Source: JAZFSZ01 sp036446455 (GTDB lineage: Bacteria; Pseudomonadota; Gammaproteobacteria; Acidiferrobacterales; JAJDNE01). From it: a stretch of 59,968 nt of DNA. The stretch is from assembly GCA_036446455.1 (NCBI GenBank), contig JAZFSZ010000093.1, positions 1 to 59,968 of the forward strand, in the 5' to 3' direction. Shown here piece by piece: positions 25,396 through 35,239 of this stretch (position 1 is its first letter; each line of letters begins with the position of its first letter). Position numbers and translations under genes: made by a program. The notes under the pieces are model-generated. The model saw nothing but the letters and a program-made list of their open reading frames with translations. It did no database searches and was not told the origin of the DNA.

Positions 25396-26376
25396 GTGGC
25401 CGAGATTGCATACTGGGAAGCCATTCTGCGCGCCCACGACGAAGAACTTGCCAACGACAAAATGGTTATCGCCATGGGCGAGGATATTGGTGTTGTTGGT
25501 GGAACCTATAAAGCGACAATGGGGCTCTACGAAAAGTACGGCTCGGAGCGCATTATTGATACGCCGATCTCGGAGAACTCCTACACCGGTATCGGCATTG
25601 GCGCTTCCATGGTCGGCATGCGACCCATCGTCGAGATCATGTCTATTAACTTCGCCTTGCTGGCGCTGGATACCATTATTAATGCCGCTGCCAAGATCCG
25701 TTACATGTCTGGCGGCCGTGTGAGCTGCCCGCTGGTGATTCGCACCCCGGGTGGCACTGCGCACCAGCTGGCGGCGCAGCATTCTGCACGACTGGCACGT
25801 GTGTTTATGTCGACCGCGGGGCTACGTGTGGTGACTCCCCGCGGACCACTGGATGCCTACGGTATGTTGAAATCGGCGGTTCGCTGCAATGACCCCGTGA
25901 TCATTATCGAACACGAACGCATGTACAACATGAAGGAAGAGATACCCGACGAGGAATTCTTCCGTCCACTGGAAGGCGCCGAGATCGTGCGCCACGGCAG
26001 CGATATTACGCTCATTGGTTACAACTACAGTGTACACCTGTGCCTGGGTGCGGCAGACAAGCTGGCCAAAGACGGCATCAGCGTCGAGGTGATTGATCTG
26101 CGCTCGTTGAAACCGCTGGACCGTGAGACCATTCGTCGTTCGGTGGAAAAAACCCATCGCGTCGTCATTGCCGAAGAGGATGAGGCGCCGGTCGGAGTGG
26201 GTGCGGAGATCATGGCGGGTATTAACGAGGACTGTTTCTTCGCACTGGACGCCCAACCCATTCGCATTCACGCAGCCGATGTGCCGGTGCCCTATAACAA
26301 ACGTATGGAAAAGGCGGCGATCCCGGATGTGGAAGATGTCTACCAGGGCGCACTCAAGGCACTGGGCAAGATTTAA
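25396..26376 (+). CDS. pdhB: Pyruvate dehydrogenase E1 component, beta subunit
   Basis: The 326-residue E1 beta chain completes the alpha2-beta2 thiamine enzyme. Recognisable blocks are MGEDIGVVGGTYKAT, DTPISENSYTGIGIGA and the C-terminal transketolase-like domain with VEVIDLRSLKPLD and VGAEIMAGI. It starts at GTG 25396, three bases after the pdhA stop, with GGAG just upstream. An 81-base gap separates it from the fused E2-E3 gene. Confidence 0.92.
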   Translation: MAEIAYWEAILRAHDEELANDKMVIAMGEDIGVVGGTYKATMGLYEKYGSERIIDTPISENSYTGIGIGASMVGMRPIVEIMSINFALLALDTIINAAAKIRYMSGGRVSCPLVIRTPGGTAHQLAAQHSARLARVFMSTAGLRVVTPRGPLDAYGMLKSAVRCNDPVIIIEHERMYNMKEEIPDEEFFRPLEGAEIVRHGSDITLIGYNYSVHLCLGAADKLAKDGISVEVIDLRSLKPLDRETIRRSVEKTHRVVIAEEDEAPVGVGAEIMAGINEDCFFALDAQPIRIHAADVPVPYNKRMEKAAIPDVEDVYQGALKALGKI

Positions 26377-26457
26377 CCTGCAGTTTTCCATGTTAAATTT
26401 TCAATGTTTAAATAATGACACTGGTGTATCAATACGCCAGCGCTAAATCGCTTTGAT

Positions 26458-29400
26458 ATGAGTGCTCCTTACATAATAAAAATGCCACAGTTGTCGGATA
26501 CCATGACCGAAGGTACGGTCGTGTCCTGGGAAAAGAATGTTGGAGATTTTATCGAGCGTGGCACGGTAGTCGCCACAGTAGAGACCGACAAGGCCATCAT
26601 GGATGTTGAAGTCTTTCACGAAGGTTACCTGTCTGGCCCCGTGTCCGCCATTGATAGTGTCATTCCCGTGGGCAATGCCATGGCGATATTGGTAGCTGAC
26701 AAGAAGGACGTGGTTGAAGGCGAGGGTGTTCCTGTCATTACTGGCAGCTTGGCAAGTGGGACAGAATCTCCAGGCGACGATGCCGCACCCGCCATAGTGG
26801 TTGAAACACCCGAAGGCGCTCATGCTATCAAGATGCCGCAACTGTCCGATACCATGACGGAAGGCACCATGGTGGCCTGGGAAAAAGAACTGGGTGAGCA
26901 CATCTCGCGTGGCACTATTGTAGCGACAGTGGAAACTGACAAGGCCATCATGGATGTCGAAGTGTTTCGTGAAGGTTATCTTTCCGGTCCCATCGCAACC
27001 GTCGACAGTGTAGTGCCAGTGGGTGAGGCCATTGCCTTTCTGGTTGACGACAAGAGCCAGGTGCTTAGCAGTGAACGCACTGCTGGCGGCGGCGGCGTTG
27101 CCATGCCGGTCGCCGTGCCGAAGTCTGAACCAGCGGGCACAGCCAAGCCGAAAACCCATATTCCGGCGATGCCCCATGGCGCGACACCGGTGCCGCGTCC
27201 AGGCAATGCCAAAGCAACGCCCTATGCACGCCAGCTCGCTGGCGCCCACGGTATCGACCTTAATCACATTAAAGGTACCGGTGCCGATGGCGTTATTGTT
27301 GCTGCGGATGTATTGAATGCGGACGTTCAAAAGACTTCGATAAAGCGCATCTTCCAGGTGGCGGGCGTAGGTCGCGCCATGAACAGCATGGAAAAAGCGG
27401 TGGCGCACAACATGGAATACTCGCTTTCCATGCCGCTTTTTCGCGTCACAGTAAATATACAACCGACAGCACTGAAAGCAGCTGCAAAAAAAGCAAGCGC
27501 CTCGTTTACCGTCGCCATCGCCAAGGCAGCGGCCCTGGCTATATTAAAACACCCGTCAATCAATTCGGTTTACCAGCACGAAGATCGCATAATCGAGCGT
27601 GAACAAGTTGATATTGGTCTTGCTGTCGAAACCGAAGGTATGGGTCTGGTGGTGCCGGTATTACGTGAAGCTGCGCACCGTTCGCTGCCGGAGCTAACGG
27701 CGGACTGGGCCGACCTGGTGGCACGTGCGCGCAAGCGCCGCTTGAAACCGGAAGAATATTCTAACCCGACGTTTACGATTTCCAACATGGGCATGATAGG
27801 CGTAGCTCAATTTGATGCCATTCCCACGCCAGGTACTTCGGCTATCTTTGCTATTTCAACCGCCGGACCAGACGGCATGCCGGTGACGATCACAGCAGAT
27901 CACCGCATTGTTAATGGTGCCGATGCCGCCAAGTTCCTTAACACGTTTAAAGGATTGGTGGAAAATCCAATATGGCTAGGCGGTGGTGTTGCGACACCGG
28001 TTGCCGCGTCCAGGGGCGAGTCGGCGATACCGCAGGGCGACTGGGATTATGACGTGGTGGTGATAGGTGGTGGGCCGGGTGGTGAGGATTGTGCCCGCGA
28101 TCTGGTGCAATACGGTCTCAAGGTGGCAATGATCAATGATTCCCCATTTCCGGGTGGCGAGTGTTTGTGGCGTGGCTGTATTCCTTCCAAGGCCTGGCGG
28201 GCCAGCGCCGATCGTATGCGTGACCGTGCCCATGATGCCCGGCTGGGGGTGAAAGGCACAAATAAGCCGGAGCACAACTGGAAGATGCTGGAAGAGACCC
28301 GTCGCGGCATACTTGAAACACGCGGCAGCATGGCGCTGAAGACTGATAAGGGTGTAAAAATAGATGTGATTCAGGGTTTCGCACGTTTCGCGTCGGACCA
28401 TAGCGTTGAGATTGACAGCGGCGGTAATAGCAAAGATCCGCATGCGCGGGCCGTACCGGGTGATGCGACAAAAACTAAAAAGGTGTCTTTTGGCGTGGCG
28501 GTTATTGCCACCGGTGCGCCGCCGTTTGTGCCGCCCATTGAGGGGGCAGACAGCAACGGTGTGCTTACTTCCGATACCGTCTGGAATTTGAAGGCGGCAC
28601 CCAAACGTCTTGGAGTAATCGGTGCCGGTGCCATCGGACTGGAGATGGCGCAGATCTTTGCCGATTTTGGTGCCAAGGTCACCGTGATCGAGGCCCTGGA
28701 TCGATTGCTGCAGGAAGTGGAGCCGGAAATTGCCAAGACACTTACGACGCTACTGGAAAAGGAAAAAAACTTAACGCTTGTCACCTCGGCCAAGGCCAAA
28801 AAGATTTCAGGCAAGCCCGGTGAAATGACACTTGCCTATGAAGATGCCGAGGGTAAGAAGAAATCATTCAAGTGTGATTATGTAGTGATGGCGACGGGTA
28901 AGCGCCCGGTGCTGGAACCATTGGCACTGGACAAGGCTGGAGTGGCTGTTGATAAAAATATTATCCAGATCGATAAAACGGGACGCACCAGCGTGCCGCA
29001 CATCTTTGCTGTCGGCGATGTTGTCGGCGGTCTGATGTTGGCGCACACCGCCGGGCGACAGGGTCGTGTAGCGGCCATGACTATCATGGGTGAAGCAGCG
29101 TTCTACGATCAGTCCAAGGATTGCGGCGTTATTTTTACACGTCCGCAGGCGGCATTTGTCGGTGTCTCAATGGACCAGGCTAAAGAGACCGGCATGGATG
29201 CAGTGGAAGTTAAAGTGCCCATGAGTATTGATGCCAAGGCAATGATTAATGGTGAAACAGATGGCCTGATAAAAATAGTGGTCGATAAAAACAACCATCG
29301 CATCGTCGGCGTGCATTTCCTGGCTGATCACGCTGACACCCTGATTGGTGAAGCGGTGATGATGGTATCGGGCGAGATGACACTGGAGCAAGTGGCCATG

Positions 29401-29496
29401 GCAATCCATCCACACCCCACCCAGACTGAGCTCTTTGGTGACATGGCGCGTCGTTTGTTATCTCGATTCCGTCGCAGCGAAGCCCGCAAGAACTAG
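26458..29496 (+). CDS. Single-chain E2-E3 fusion: dihydrolipoyl acyltransferase plus dihydrolipoyl dehydrogenase
   Basis: The 1012-residue chain has two lipoyl domains (about 5-80 and 122-197, each with lipoylated Lys in ETDKAIMDVEVF). A peripheral-subunit-binding domain (about 258-292) and an E2 catalytic domain (about 300-520, with active-site DHRIVNG) follow. The rest (about 535-1010) is a complete E3: FAD motif VVIGGGPGGEDCA, redox disulfide ECLWRGCIPSK, NAD motif VIGAGAIGLEMAQ, and catalytic HPHPTQTE. It would carry out acetyl transfer to CoA and lipoyl reoxidation in one polypeptide. No stop or frameshift separates the two halves. The ATG at 26458 has only a weak Shine-Dalgarno sequence. 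Confidence 0.92.
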   Translation: MSAPYIIKMPQLSDTMTEGTVVSWEKNVGDFIERGTVVATVETDKAIMDVEVFHEGYLSGPVSAIDSVIPVGNAMAILVADKKDVVEGEGVPVITGSLASGTESPGDDAAPAIVVETPEGAHAIKMPQLSDTMTEGTMVAWEKELGEHISRGTIVATVETDKAIMDVEVFREGYLSGPIATVDSVVPVGEAIAFLVDDKSQVLSSERTAGGGGVAMPVAVPKSEPAGTAKPKTHIPAMPHGATPVPRPGNAKATPYARQLAGAHGIDLNHIKGTGADGVIVAADVLNADVQKTSIKRIFQVAGVGRAMNSMEKAVAHNMEYSLSMPLFRVTVNIQPTALKAAAKKASASFTVAIAKAAALAILKHPSINSVYQHEDRIIEREQVDIGLAVETEGMGLVVPVLREAAHRSLPELTADWADLVARARKRRLKPEEYSNPTFTISNMGMIGVAQFDAIPTPGTSAIFAISTAGPDGMPVTITADHRIVNGADAAKFLNTFKGLVENPIWLGGGVATPVAASRGESAIPQGDWDYDVVVIGGGPGGEDCARDLVQYGLKVAMINDSPFPGGECLWRGCIPSKAWRASADRMRDRAHDARLGVKGTNKPEHNWKMLEETRRGILETRGSMALKTDKGVKIDVIQGFARFASDHSVEIDSGGNSKDPHARAVPGDATKTKKVSFGVAVIATGAPPFVPPIEGADSNGVLTSDTVWNLKAAPKRLGVIGAGAIGLEMAQIFADFGAKVTVIEALDRLLQEVEPEIAKTLTTLLEKEKNLTLVTSAKAKKISGKPGEMTLAYEDAEGKKKSFKCDYVVMATGKRPVLEPLALDKAGVAVDKNIIQIDKTGRTSVPHIFAVGDVVGGLMLAHTAGRQGRVAAMTIMGEAAFYDQSKDCGVIFTRPQAAFVGVSMDQAKETGMDAVEVKVPMSIDAKAMINGETDGLIKIVVDKNNHRIVGVHFLADHADTLIGEAVMMVSGEMTLEQVAMAIHPHPTQTELFGDMARRLLSRFRRSEARKN

Positions 29497-29570
29497 CCCA
29501 TCCTCCCCTGTAAGCCCGGCGAGTGCTGTACTTACCGCCGGGAATACCTCGTCTACTGCATTGTGTTGTG

Positions 29571-29634
29571 TATAATTCCTGCCTTGGCAATTCGTTAACT
29601 GCCTGGTCTGCCGTTTTCGTACGGCAGCCCAGGC
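29571..29634 (+). promoter_or_regulatory. argG promoter -10 element and leader hairpin
   Basis: A perfect TATAAT lies at 29571-29576 without a clear -35. The leader then folds into a strong hairpin with arms 29601-29613 and 29622-29634 (GCCTGG.CTGCCG / CGGCAG.CCAGGC, one mismatch), followed by AAGTTTTAAC. This may be an attenuator or translation-control element; the argG ATG is 35 bases further on. Confidence 0.45.
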
Positions 29635-29669
29635 AAGTTTTAACTCACTATTGGAGATTGCGCAGAGTC

Positions 29670-30884
29670 ATGTCGCAAGTAAAAAAAGTGGTACTCGCCT
29701 ATTCGGGTGGACTGGATACCTCGGTCATTCTCAAGTGGCTGCATGAAGTCTATGACTGTGAAGTGGTGACGTTTACCGCGGATATTGGGCAGGGCGAAGA
29801 AGTTGAGCCGGCACGGGCCAAGGCCAAAGCGCTGGGCATCAAGGAAATCCATGTCGAGAACTTACGCGAGGAGTTTGCGCGCGACTACGTGTACCCCATG
29901 TTTCGCGCCAATACCATTTACGAAGGCGAATACTTGCTCGGTACCTCCATCGCCCGGCCGTTAATCGCCAAGCGCCTGGTAGAAATTGCCGCTGACACCG
30001 GCGCCGATACGATCTCCCATGGTGCCACTGGCAAGGGAAACGACCAGGTCCGGTTTGAACTTGGTGCTTATGCATTGGCACCTGACATCAAGATTATTGC
30101 ACCGTGGCGTGAGTGGGATCTTAATTCAAGAGAGAAACTGCTGGCCTATGCCGACAAGCATGGTATTGCAGTAGACAAAAAACCGGGTGAAAAATCACCA
30201 TACTCCATGGATGCCAACCTGCTGCATATTTCTTATGAAGGTGGCATCCTGGAAGATCCCTGGGCGGAACCGGAAGCGGGCATGTGGCGCTGGACGGTTT
30301 CCCCCGAGGACGCACCGGATGAAGCCACCTATATCGAGCTGAGTTTCGAGAAAGGAGACATCGTTGCCATTGACGGTGTGGCCATGTCACCAGCGGTGCT
30401 GATGGAGACACTGAACAAGCTTGGCGGTGCCAACGGTATCGGCCGTGATGATATAGTCGAGAATCGCTATGTTGGTATGAAGTCCCGTGGTTGTTATGAA
30501 ACGCCAGCCGGCACTATTATGCTCAAGGCGCACCGGGCGATGGAATCGCTGACGCTGGATCGCGAAGTGGCACATTTGAAAGATGAGCTGATGCCGCGCT
30601 ATGCCAGCCTGATTTACAACGGCTACTGGTGGAGTCCGGAGCGTGAAATGCTGCAACAGATGATTGATGCCTCGCAACAGACAGTTTATGGCAAGGTGAA
30701 GCTGAAACTCTACAAGGGAAATGTCACTATAATAGGTAGGGCTTCTGTAACCAATAGCCTGTTTGATCCAGCCATTGCCACCTTTGAAGACGATGCCGGT
30801 GCCTACGATCAGGCCGATGCCGGCGGGTTTATCAAGCTCAACGCACTACGGCTGCGTATCGCTGCGCGCCTTAAAAAGTCCTGA
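29670..30884 (+). CDS. argG: Argininosuccinate synthase
   Basis: The 404-residue enzyme joins citrulline and aspartate using ATP, the step after ArgF. The ATP-binding P-loop LAYSGGLDTSVILKWL lies near the N-terminus. SHGATGKGNDQVRFE and YSMDANLLHISYEGG are family signatures. The ATG at 29670 gives the usual start (MSQVKKVVLAYSGG); the frame extends upstream through leader sequence. It is close to but not in one operon with argD-argF, with the pdh genes between. Confidence 0.95.
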   Translation: MSQVKKVVLAYSGGLDTSVILKWLHEVYDCEVVTFTADIGQGEEVEPARAKAKALGIKEIHVENLREEFARDYVYPMFRANTIYEGEYLLGTSIARPLIAKRLVEIAADTGADTISHGATGKGNDQVRFELGAYALAPDIKIIAPWREWDLNSREKLLAYADKHGIAVDKKPGEKSPYSMDANLLHISYEGGILEDPWAEPEAGMWRWTVSPEDAPDEATYIELSFEKGDIVAIDGVAMSPAVLMETLNKLGGANGIGRDDIVENRYVGMKSRGCYETPAGTIMLKAHRAMESLTLDREVAHLKDELMPRYASLIYNGYWWSPEREMLQQMIDASQQTVYGKVKLKLYKGNVTIIGRASVTNSLFDPAIATFEDDAGAYDQADAGGFIKLNALRLRIAARLKKS

Positions 30885-30987
30885 TTTCCAACCGATTGTG
30901 CCTCGGAATTAACTATACTTATCTGGATAGATTACGATGGCGCTGCGCCATACATTCTCCTGTACACCTAAATTAGGTTAAGCCGGT

Positions 30988-33900
30988 TTGGAATACGATT
31001 CGATATCTGCGCATGCCTTTAAACGTAAATTTGGCCAGCTGATTTTAATCACCTGGCTGGTCCCGCCGGTATTCAGTCTGTCGTTCCTGTTGTTTATCCG
31101 CCTGCTTACGCCTGAACAGATTGGCATCATTCTGCTGACGCCAATCGAACCCGTTTTTATTATTGCATCGCTTCTGTTTGCATACTGGTACCTCAATCGC
31201 TGTATAAAACCGGTGGTGCAATTTCTTGGTGAAGGTGGAATTTTGCTGAGTGAGACTGCGCTGAACAGCATGCGGCGATTTCCTCTTCACTACTGGGGTC
31301 TCTTTATAGCGTACCTGCTACTGGCACCGGCCTCGGTAATTATCGCCGCAGAGATCTACACCGATTTTGTTGCACGTCCAGTGGACTGGTTCCGTATTCA
31401 CCTGGTAGCACTTATCGTCTCCATCATTGTTGGTCTGCCAATCTTTTTCAGAATACTCGATCTTTTTGGTCGGGCCGTCAGCAAAGCGGTGCTTACCAGG
31501 CCTCATGTCACCCTGAAGACAAAAGTTTTTCTAATCGGTGCGTTGGTGCCGCTACTGATCAGTACCACACTGGTGCAGTATTACTGGACGCGAACCGGCT
31601 ATTTCGGTGTCGATACCTTCGCTATGTGGTTAATCCTCGAGTTGCTGGCCATTGTCGGCAGTTTGTTGTTTATGCGAAGTATGGGGCAGTCGCTTCAACC
31701 GCTGCAGGAGTTAATTGAATCGCAGGCGCAAGTGGGTGCGATGGATGTGACGCAAATCCGGGCACTGTCTACCGATGAACTGGGTGTTATTGCTTCAGAT
31801 ATCCGCGTTCTTGCAGAACAGCTGAAACTGCAAAACGAGATTCTGGAAATTCGCAACCAGATACTCGCCGGTTCTTCGTCAGAAATGAAGGAAGAGGCAA
31901 TCATTTCCATTCTTGATATCTGTGATGCCGCGTTTGGAGCGGACAAGTCGTTCATTCTCATGTATGACGCCAGCACCAACGAAATGGTAAATGTGGCCTT
32001 TACCGGCAAAGAATATAATGCCAACGGATATTACCGACTGCCGCTGACCTCGGGTGCATCGTTGGCAGTATTATCTTTCAAGGCTAACCAGACGATTTCG
32101 ATTGCCGATGTCACGCAGGACAAACGTGTGAATCCGTTGGTCATGGAACAGCAGGGCATTCTTTCCTGTATTGCCACACCGCTGCGTTATGGCGACGCTA
32201 TTATTGGCACATTAATCGCGACTTCCAGCACACAACATCGTGAATTTAATGAACGCGATGTTCGGTTGATTGAAGCATTGGCGCAGGAAACGGCGCTGGT
32301 CATACATACGCTGACACTGCACCAGGAGCAACGAAAGGTGGAGCAACGTTATCGCGAGCTCAATGAACTCGCGCCAGACGCGATCTTGTTACTTGACAGC
32401 GACGCCAATATTGTGGAACTCAATCGTACTGCCGAAGTGTTACTGGGGGGCAGGGAAGAAGATCTTGTAGGTAGATCCGTTACAAAGTTTATAAAAAATT
32501 GCGAACCGGAGGATCTTGAAAGCGTAATGTTACGCGCTACTGTCGGTGACAAACGGCTGTTCCAGGCGGAGTTGATTGCCGGCAACAGTGAGGATGTTTT
32601 CGTCGAGATCCATGCCGCGAGGCTTGAATTGGATGGCAAAGTGATGACGCAGGCATTTGTGCGCGATGTAACGCGGCAAAAGGAAGCAGAGAGGGCGCTT
32701 CTGCTTTCCCAGGAAAAGCTTGCCTTACATGTCGAGCAAACTCCTTTGGGTGTGATCGAGTGGAATACGGACTTTGAAGTTGTTGAATGGAATCCGTCTG
32801 CAGAGAAGATATTTGGTTATACAAAAAAAGAAGCATTGTCACGTCACGCGCGCGATTTGATTATACCTGAATCGACTCTGGCGCATGTAGACGAGATCTG
32901 GGCCGCGTTAGTTAACCAAAGTGGAGGATTGCGCAGCACAAACGAGAACATTACTCGCGACAACAACATAATAATCTGTGAATGGTACAACACCCCTTTG
33001 GTTAATGATTCAGGTGATGTGGTTGGAGTGGCATCCCTCGTGCGCGATGTTACCGATAGCAAATTTGCAGAGGACAGCATCCGGCGCTCGGAAAAGGAGC
33101 TAAGCAGCATCCTCAACAGCCTGCAGGATACCTTTTATCGGACCGACGTCGTGGGACGGATTGTAAGAGTCTCACCATCGGTTGAGAATTTGTTGGGGTA
33201 TAAACCCGAAGAACTCCTGGGTACGAAGCTTTCCGATTTGTACGTGGACGAAACAGGACAGAAAGCGCTTATTAGGGAACTGGAAAAACAGAATGGTGTT
33301 ATCAAGGGATACCAGGTGGCACTGTGGCGCAAGGATAAAACTGCAATCTGGGCTTCGACCAATGCCCAGTATTATTTTAGTGACGACGGTAGTATTGCCG
33401 GAGTTGAGGGTACGGCACGTGATATCACCAAGATCCGGCGTACGCAAGAAGAGTTATTCAAGGAAAAAGAACGTGCACAGGTGACACTGGAGTCCATCGG
33501 TGACGGTGTGGTGACGACAGACGTCAGTGGCGGTATTGAGTACATCAATCCAGTGGCAGAACAGATATGTGGCTGGAACCTTGATGCTGCGGAAGGGCAT
33601 AGCTTTGAGGAAGTATTCTGTTTCCTGGAGGAGGTCACGCGCCAGCCAGTTGAAAGTCCCGTCATGCAGTGTCTCGAGAAACGTCATCCTATTTCCTCTG
33701 ACGTCAACATTGTATTGGTCGGGAAACAGGGTCGGGAGTTCGCCATCGAGTTTTCTGCCTCACCGATACGTGATCGTTTCGGCGGGTTGGCGGGCGTGGT
33801 GGTCGGACTGCATGACGTCACCGAGATGCGCGAATTGGCACAGCAACTCACACACCAGGCCACACACGATGCTCTCACCGGGCTGATAAACAGAAGAGAA

Positions 33901-35172
33901 TTCGAGCTACGCCTCAAAGAGGCGTTGCGTAGTGCCAGCTCGGAAGGCATGGAACATGCGCTGTGCTATCTGGATCTCGATCAGTTCAAAGTTGTCAATG
34001 ATACCTGTGGGCACATCGCCGGGGATGAACTGCTCAAGCAGGTAACAGCACGCTTGCGTGAGAAGGTGCGTAAGGCGGATACGCTGGCACGACTGGGTGG
34101 TGATGAGTTTGGCGTGCTATTGCGTGACTGTGGTTTGCCCACGGCAGAAAAAGTGAGCGATGAATTACGCAAGGTGGTGAAGGAGTTTCGTTTTTCCTGG
34201 AAAGATCGCATATTTGAAATCGGTGTCAGTATTGGTCTCGTGCCCATTGATGCCAATAGTGGCACCCTGACTGATATCCTGTCTGCGGCAGACAGCGCCT
34301 GTTATGCCGCCAAGGAACAGGGTCGAAACCGGGTCCACCTGTACCAGCCCGATGACAAGGTACTGGCACAACGTCATGGCGAAATGCAATGGGTTTCCCG
34401 AATCACTACCGCATTGGAAGAGGATCGCCTGGTAATATTCGGTCAGCGAATTCAGTCCCTGAAAAACAGTGCCGGTGATCATTGGGAGATTCTGGTACGT
34501 ATGCATGCTGACCATGGCGGCATCATACCCCCCATGGCGTTCATTCCGGCCGCCGAGCGCTATCATGTTATGCCCGCGATTGATCGCTGGGTGCTTGGGC
34601 GCTCATTCGAACTGATCGCGGAATACACGAAAGAACTGGGAAATCGTGCGCCAATTTTTAATTTTAATCTTTCCGGGCAATCGCTGTCGGATGATACATT
34701 CTGGAAGTTTGTTATTGACCTGATTGATCAACTTGCCATTAATCCGGAGAAAATCTGTTTCGAGATTACTGAAACGGCTGCCATTGCCAACCTCACTCAC
34801 GCGACCCGCTTCATTGCAGTAATGACGGGCATGGGTTGCCGATTTGCACTCGACGATTTCGGAAGTGGATTGAGTTCATTCGCGTACCTCAAAAATCTGA
34901 ACGTTACCTATTTGAAGATTGATGGTGGTTTCGTGCGGGATATGGTTGACGATCCTATTGACTACGCCATGGTGGAATCTATTAATCATGTTGGCCATAC
35001 TTTGGGTATCAAGACCATCGCTGAATTTGTCGAATCAGAAAAGATATTGAATGCGGTAAAAAATCTGGGTATTGACTATGCGCAGGGTTATCAAATTGGC
35101 AAGCCGGTCCCTATAGACGATGACTTCTTTGCAAACCATCTACAAGCCTTCGCAAATAAAGAGGAGTATTAG
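30988..35172 (+). CDS. Large membrane sensor with GAF, four PAS, GGDEF and EAL domains
   Basis: The 1394-residue protein has six N-terminal transmembrane helices (residues about 12-235), then a HAMP-like linker (about 235-285). A GAF domain (about 300-440) and four PAS domains (about 450-570, 575-690, 695-820, 830-945) follow. GGDEF is at about 955-1115 and EAL at about 1130-1385. The cyclase motif is intact (LGGDEFGVLL, about 1037) with an RKAD inhibitory site. The EAL motif reads EIL (WEILVRMH), but FEITETAA, DDFGSGLSS and YLKIDGGFV are kept, so hydrolysis cannot be excluded. It starts at TTG 30988 with a poor Shine-Dalgarno sequence. It would link several signals to c-di-GMP level. Confidence 0.87.
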   Translation: MEYDSISAHAFKRKFGQLILITWLVPPVFSLSFLLFIRLLTPEQIGIILLTPIEPVFIIASLLFAYWYLNRCIKPVVQFLGEGGILLSETALNSMRRFPLHYWGLFIAYLLLAPASVIIAAEIYTDFVARPVDWFRIHLVALIVSIIVGLPIFFRILDLFGRAVSKAVLTRPHVTLKTKVFLIGALVPLLISTTLVQYYWTRTGYFGVDTFAMWLILELLAIVGSLLFMRSMGQSLQPLQELIESQAQVGAMDVTQIRALSTDELGVIASDIRVLAEQLKLQNEILEIRNQILAGSSSEMKEEAIISILDICDAAFGADKSFILMYDASTNEMVNVAFTGKEYNANGYYRLPLTSGASLAVLSFKANQTISIADVTQDKRVNPLVMEQQGILSCIATPLRYGDAIIGTLIATSSTQHREFNERDVRLIEALAQETALVIHTLTLHQEQRKVEQRYRELNELAPDAILLLDSDANIVELNRTAEVLLGGREEDLVGRSVTKFIKNCEPEDLESVMLRATVGDKRLFQAELIAGNSEDVFVEIHAARLELDGKVMTQAFVRDVTRQKEAERALLLSQEKLALHVEQTPLGVIEWNTDFEVVEWNPSAEKIFGYTKKEALSRHARDLIIPESTLAHVDEIWAALVNQSGGLRSTNENITRDNNIIICEWYNTPLVNDSGDVVGVASLVRDVTDSKFAEDSIRRSEKELSSILNSLQDTFYRTDVVGRIVRVSPSVENLLGYKPEELLGTKLSDLYVDETGQKALIRELEKQNGVIKGYQVALWRKDKTAIWASTNAQYYFSDDGSIAGVEGTARDITKIRRTQEELFKEKERAQVTLESIGDGVVTTDVSGGIEYINPVAEQICGWNLDAAEGHSFEEVFCFLEEVTRQPVESPVMQCLEKRHPISSDVNIVLVGKQGREFAIEFSASPIRDRFGGLAGVVVGLHDVTEMRELAQQLTHQATHDALTGLINRREFELRLKEALRSASSEGMEHALCYLDLDQFKVVNDTCGHIAGDELLKQVTARLREKVRKADTLARLGGDEFGVLLRDCGLPTAEKVSDELRKVVKEFRFSWKDRIFEIGVSIGLVPIDANSGTLTDILSAADSACYAAKEQGRNRVHLYQPDDKVLAQRHGEMQWVSRITTALEEDRLVIFGQRIQSLKNSAGDHWEILVRMHADHGGIIPPMAFIPAAERYHVMPAIDRWVLGRSFELIAEYTKELGNRAPIFNFNLSGQSLSDDTFWKFVIDLIDQLAINPEKICFEITETAAIANLTHATRFIAVMTGMGCRFALDDFGSGLSSFAYLKNLNVTYLKIDGGFVRDMVDDPIDYAMVESINHVGHTLGIKTIAEFVESEKILNAVKNLGIDYAQGYQIGKPVPIDDDFFANHLQAFANKEEY

Positions 35173-35239
35173 AAACTATTCGTTGTAGCCCGACCTGGAA
35201 AAGCTGGAAATAACCAATAAAATATTTTGTGGAGTTAAC

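Noticed and set aside
26443..27462. 339-codon minus-strand open frame opposite the lipoyl domains
   Set aside because: It is antisense to a well-supported gene, and its His/Arg/Gly-rich translation mirrors the repeated lipoyl DNA.
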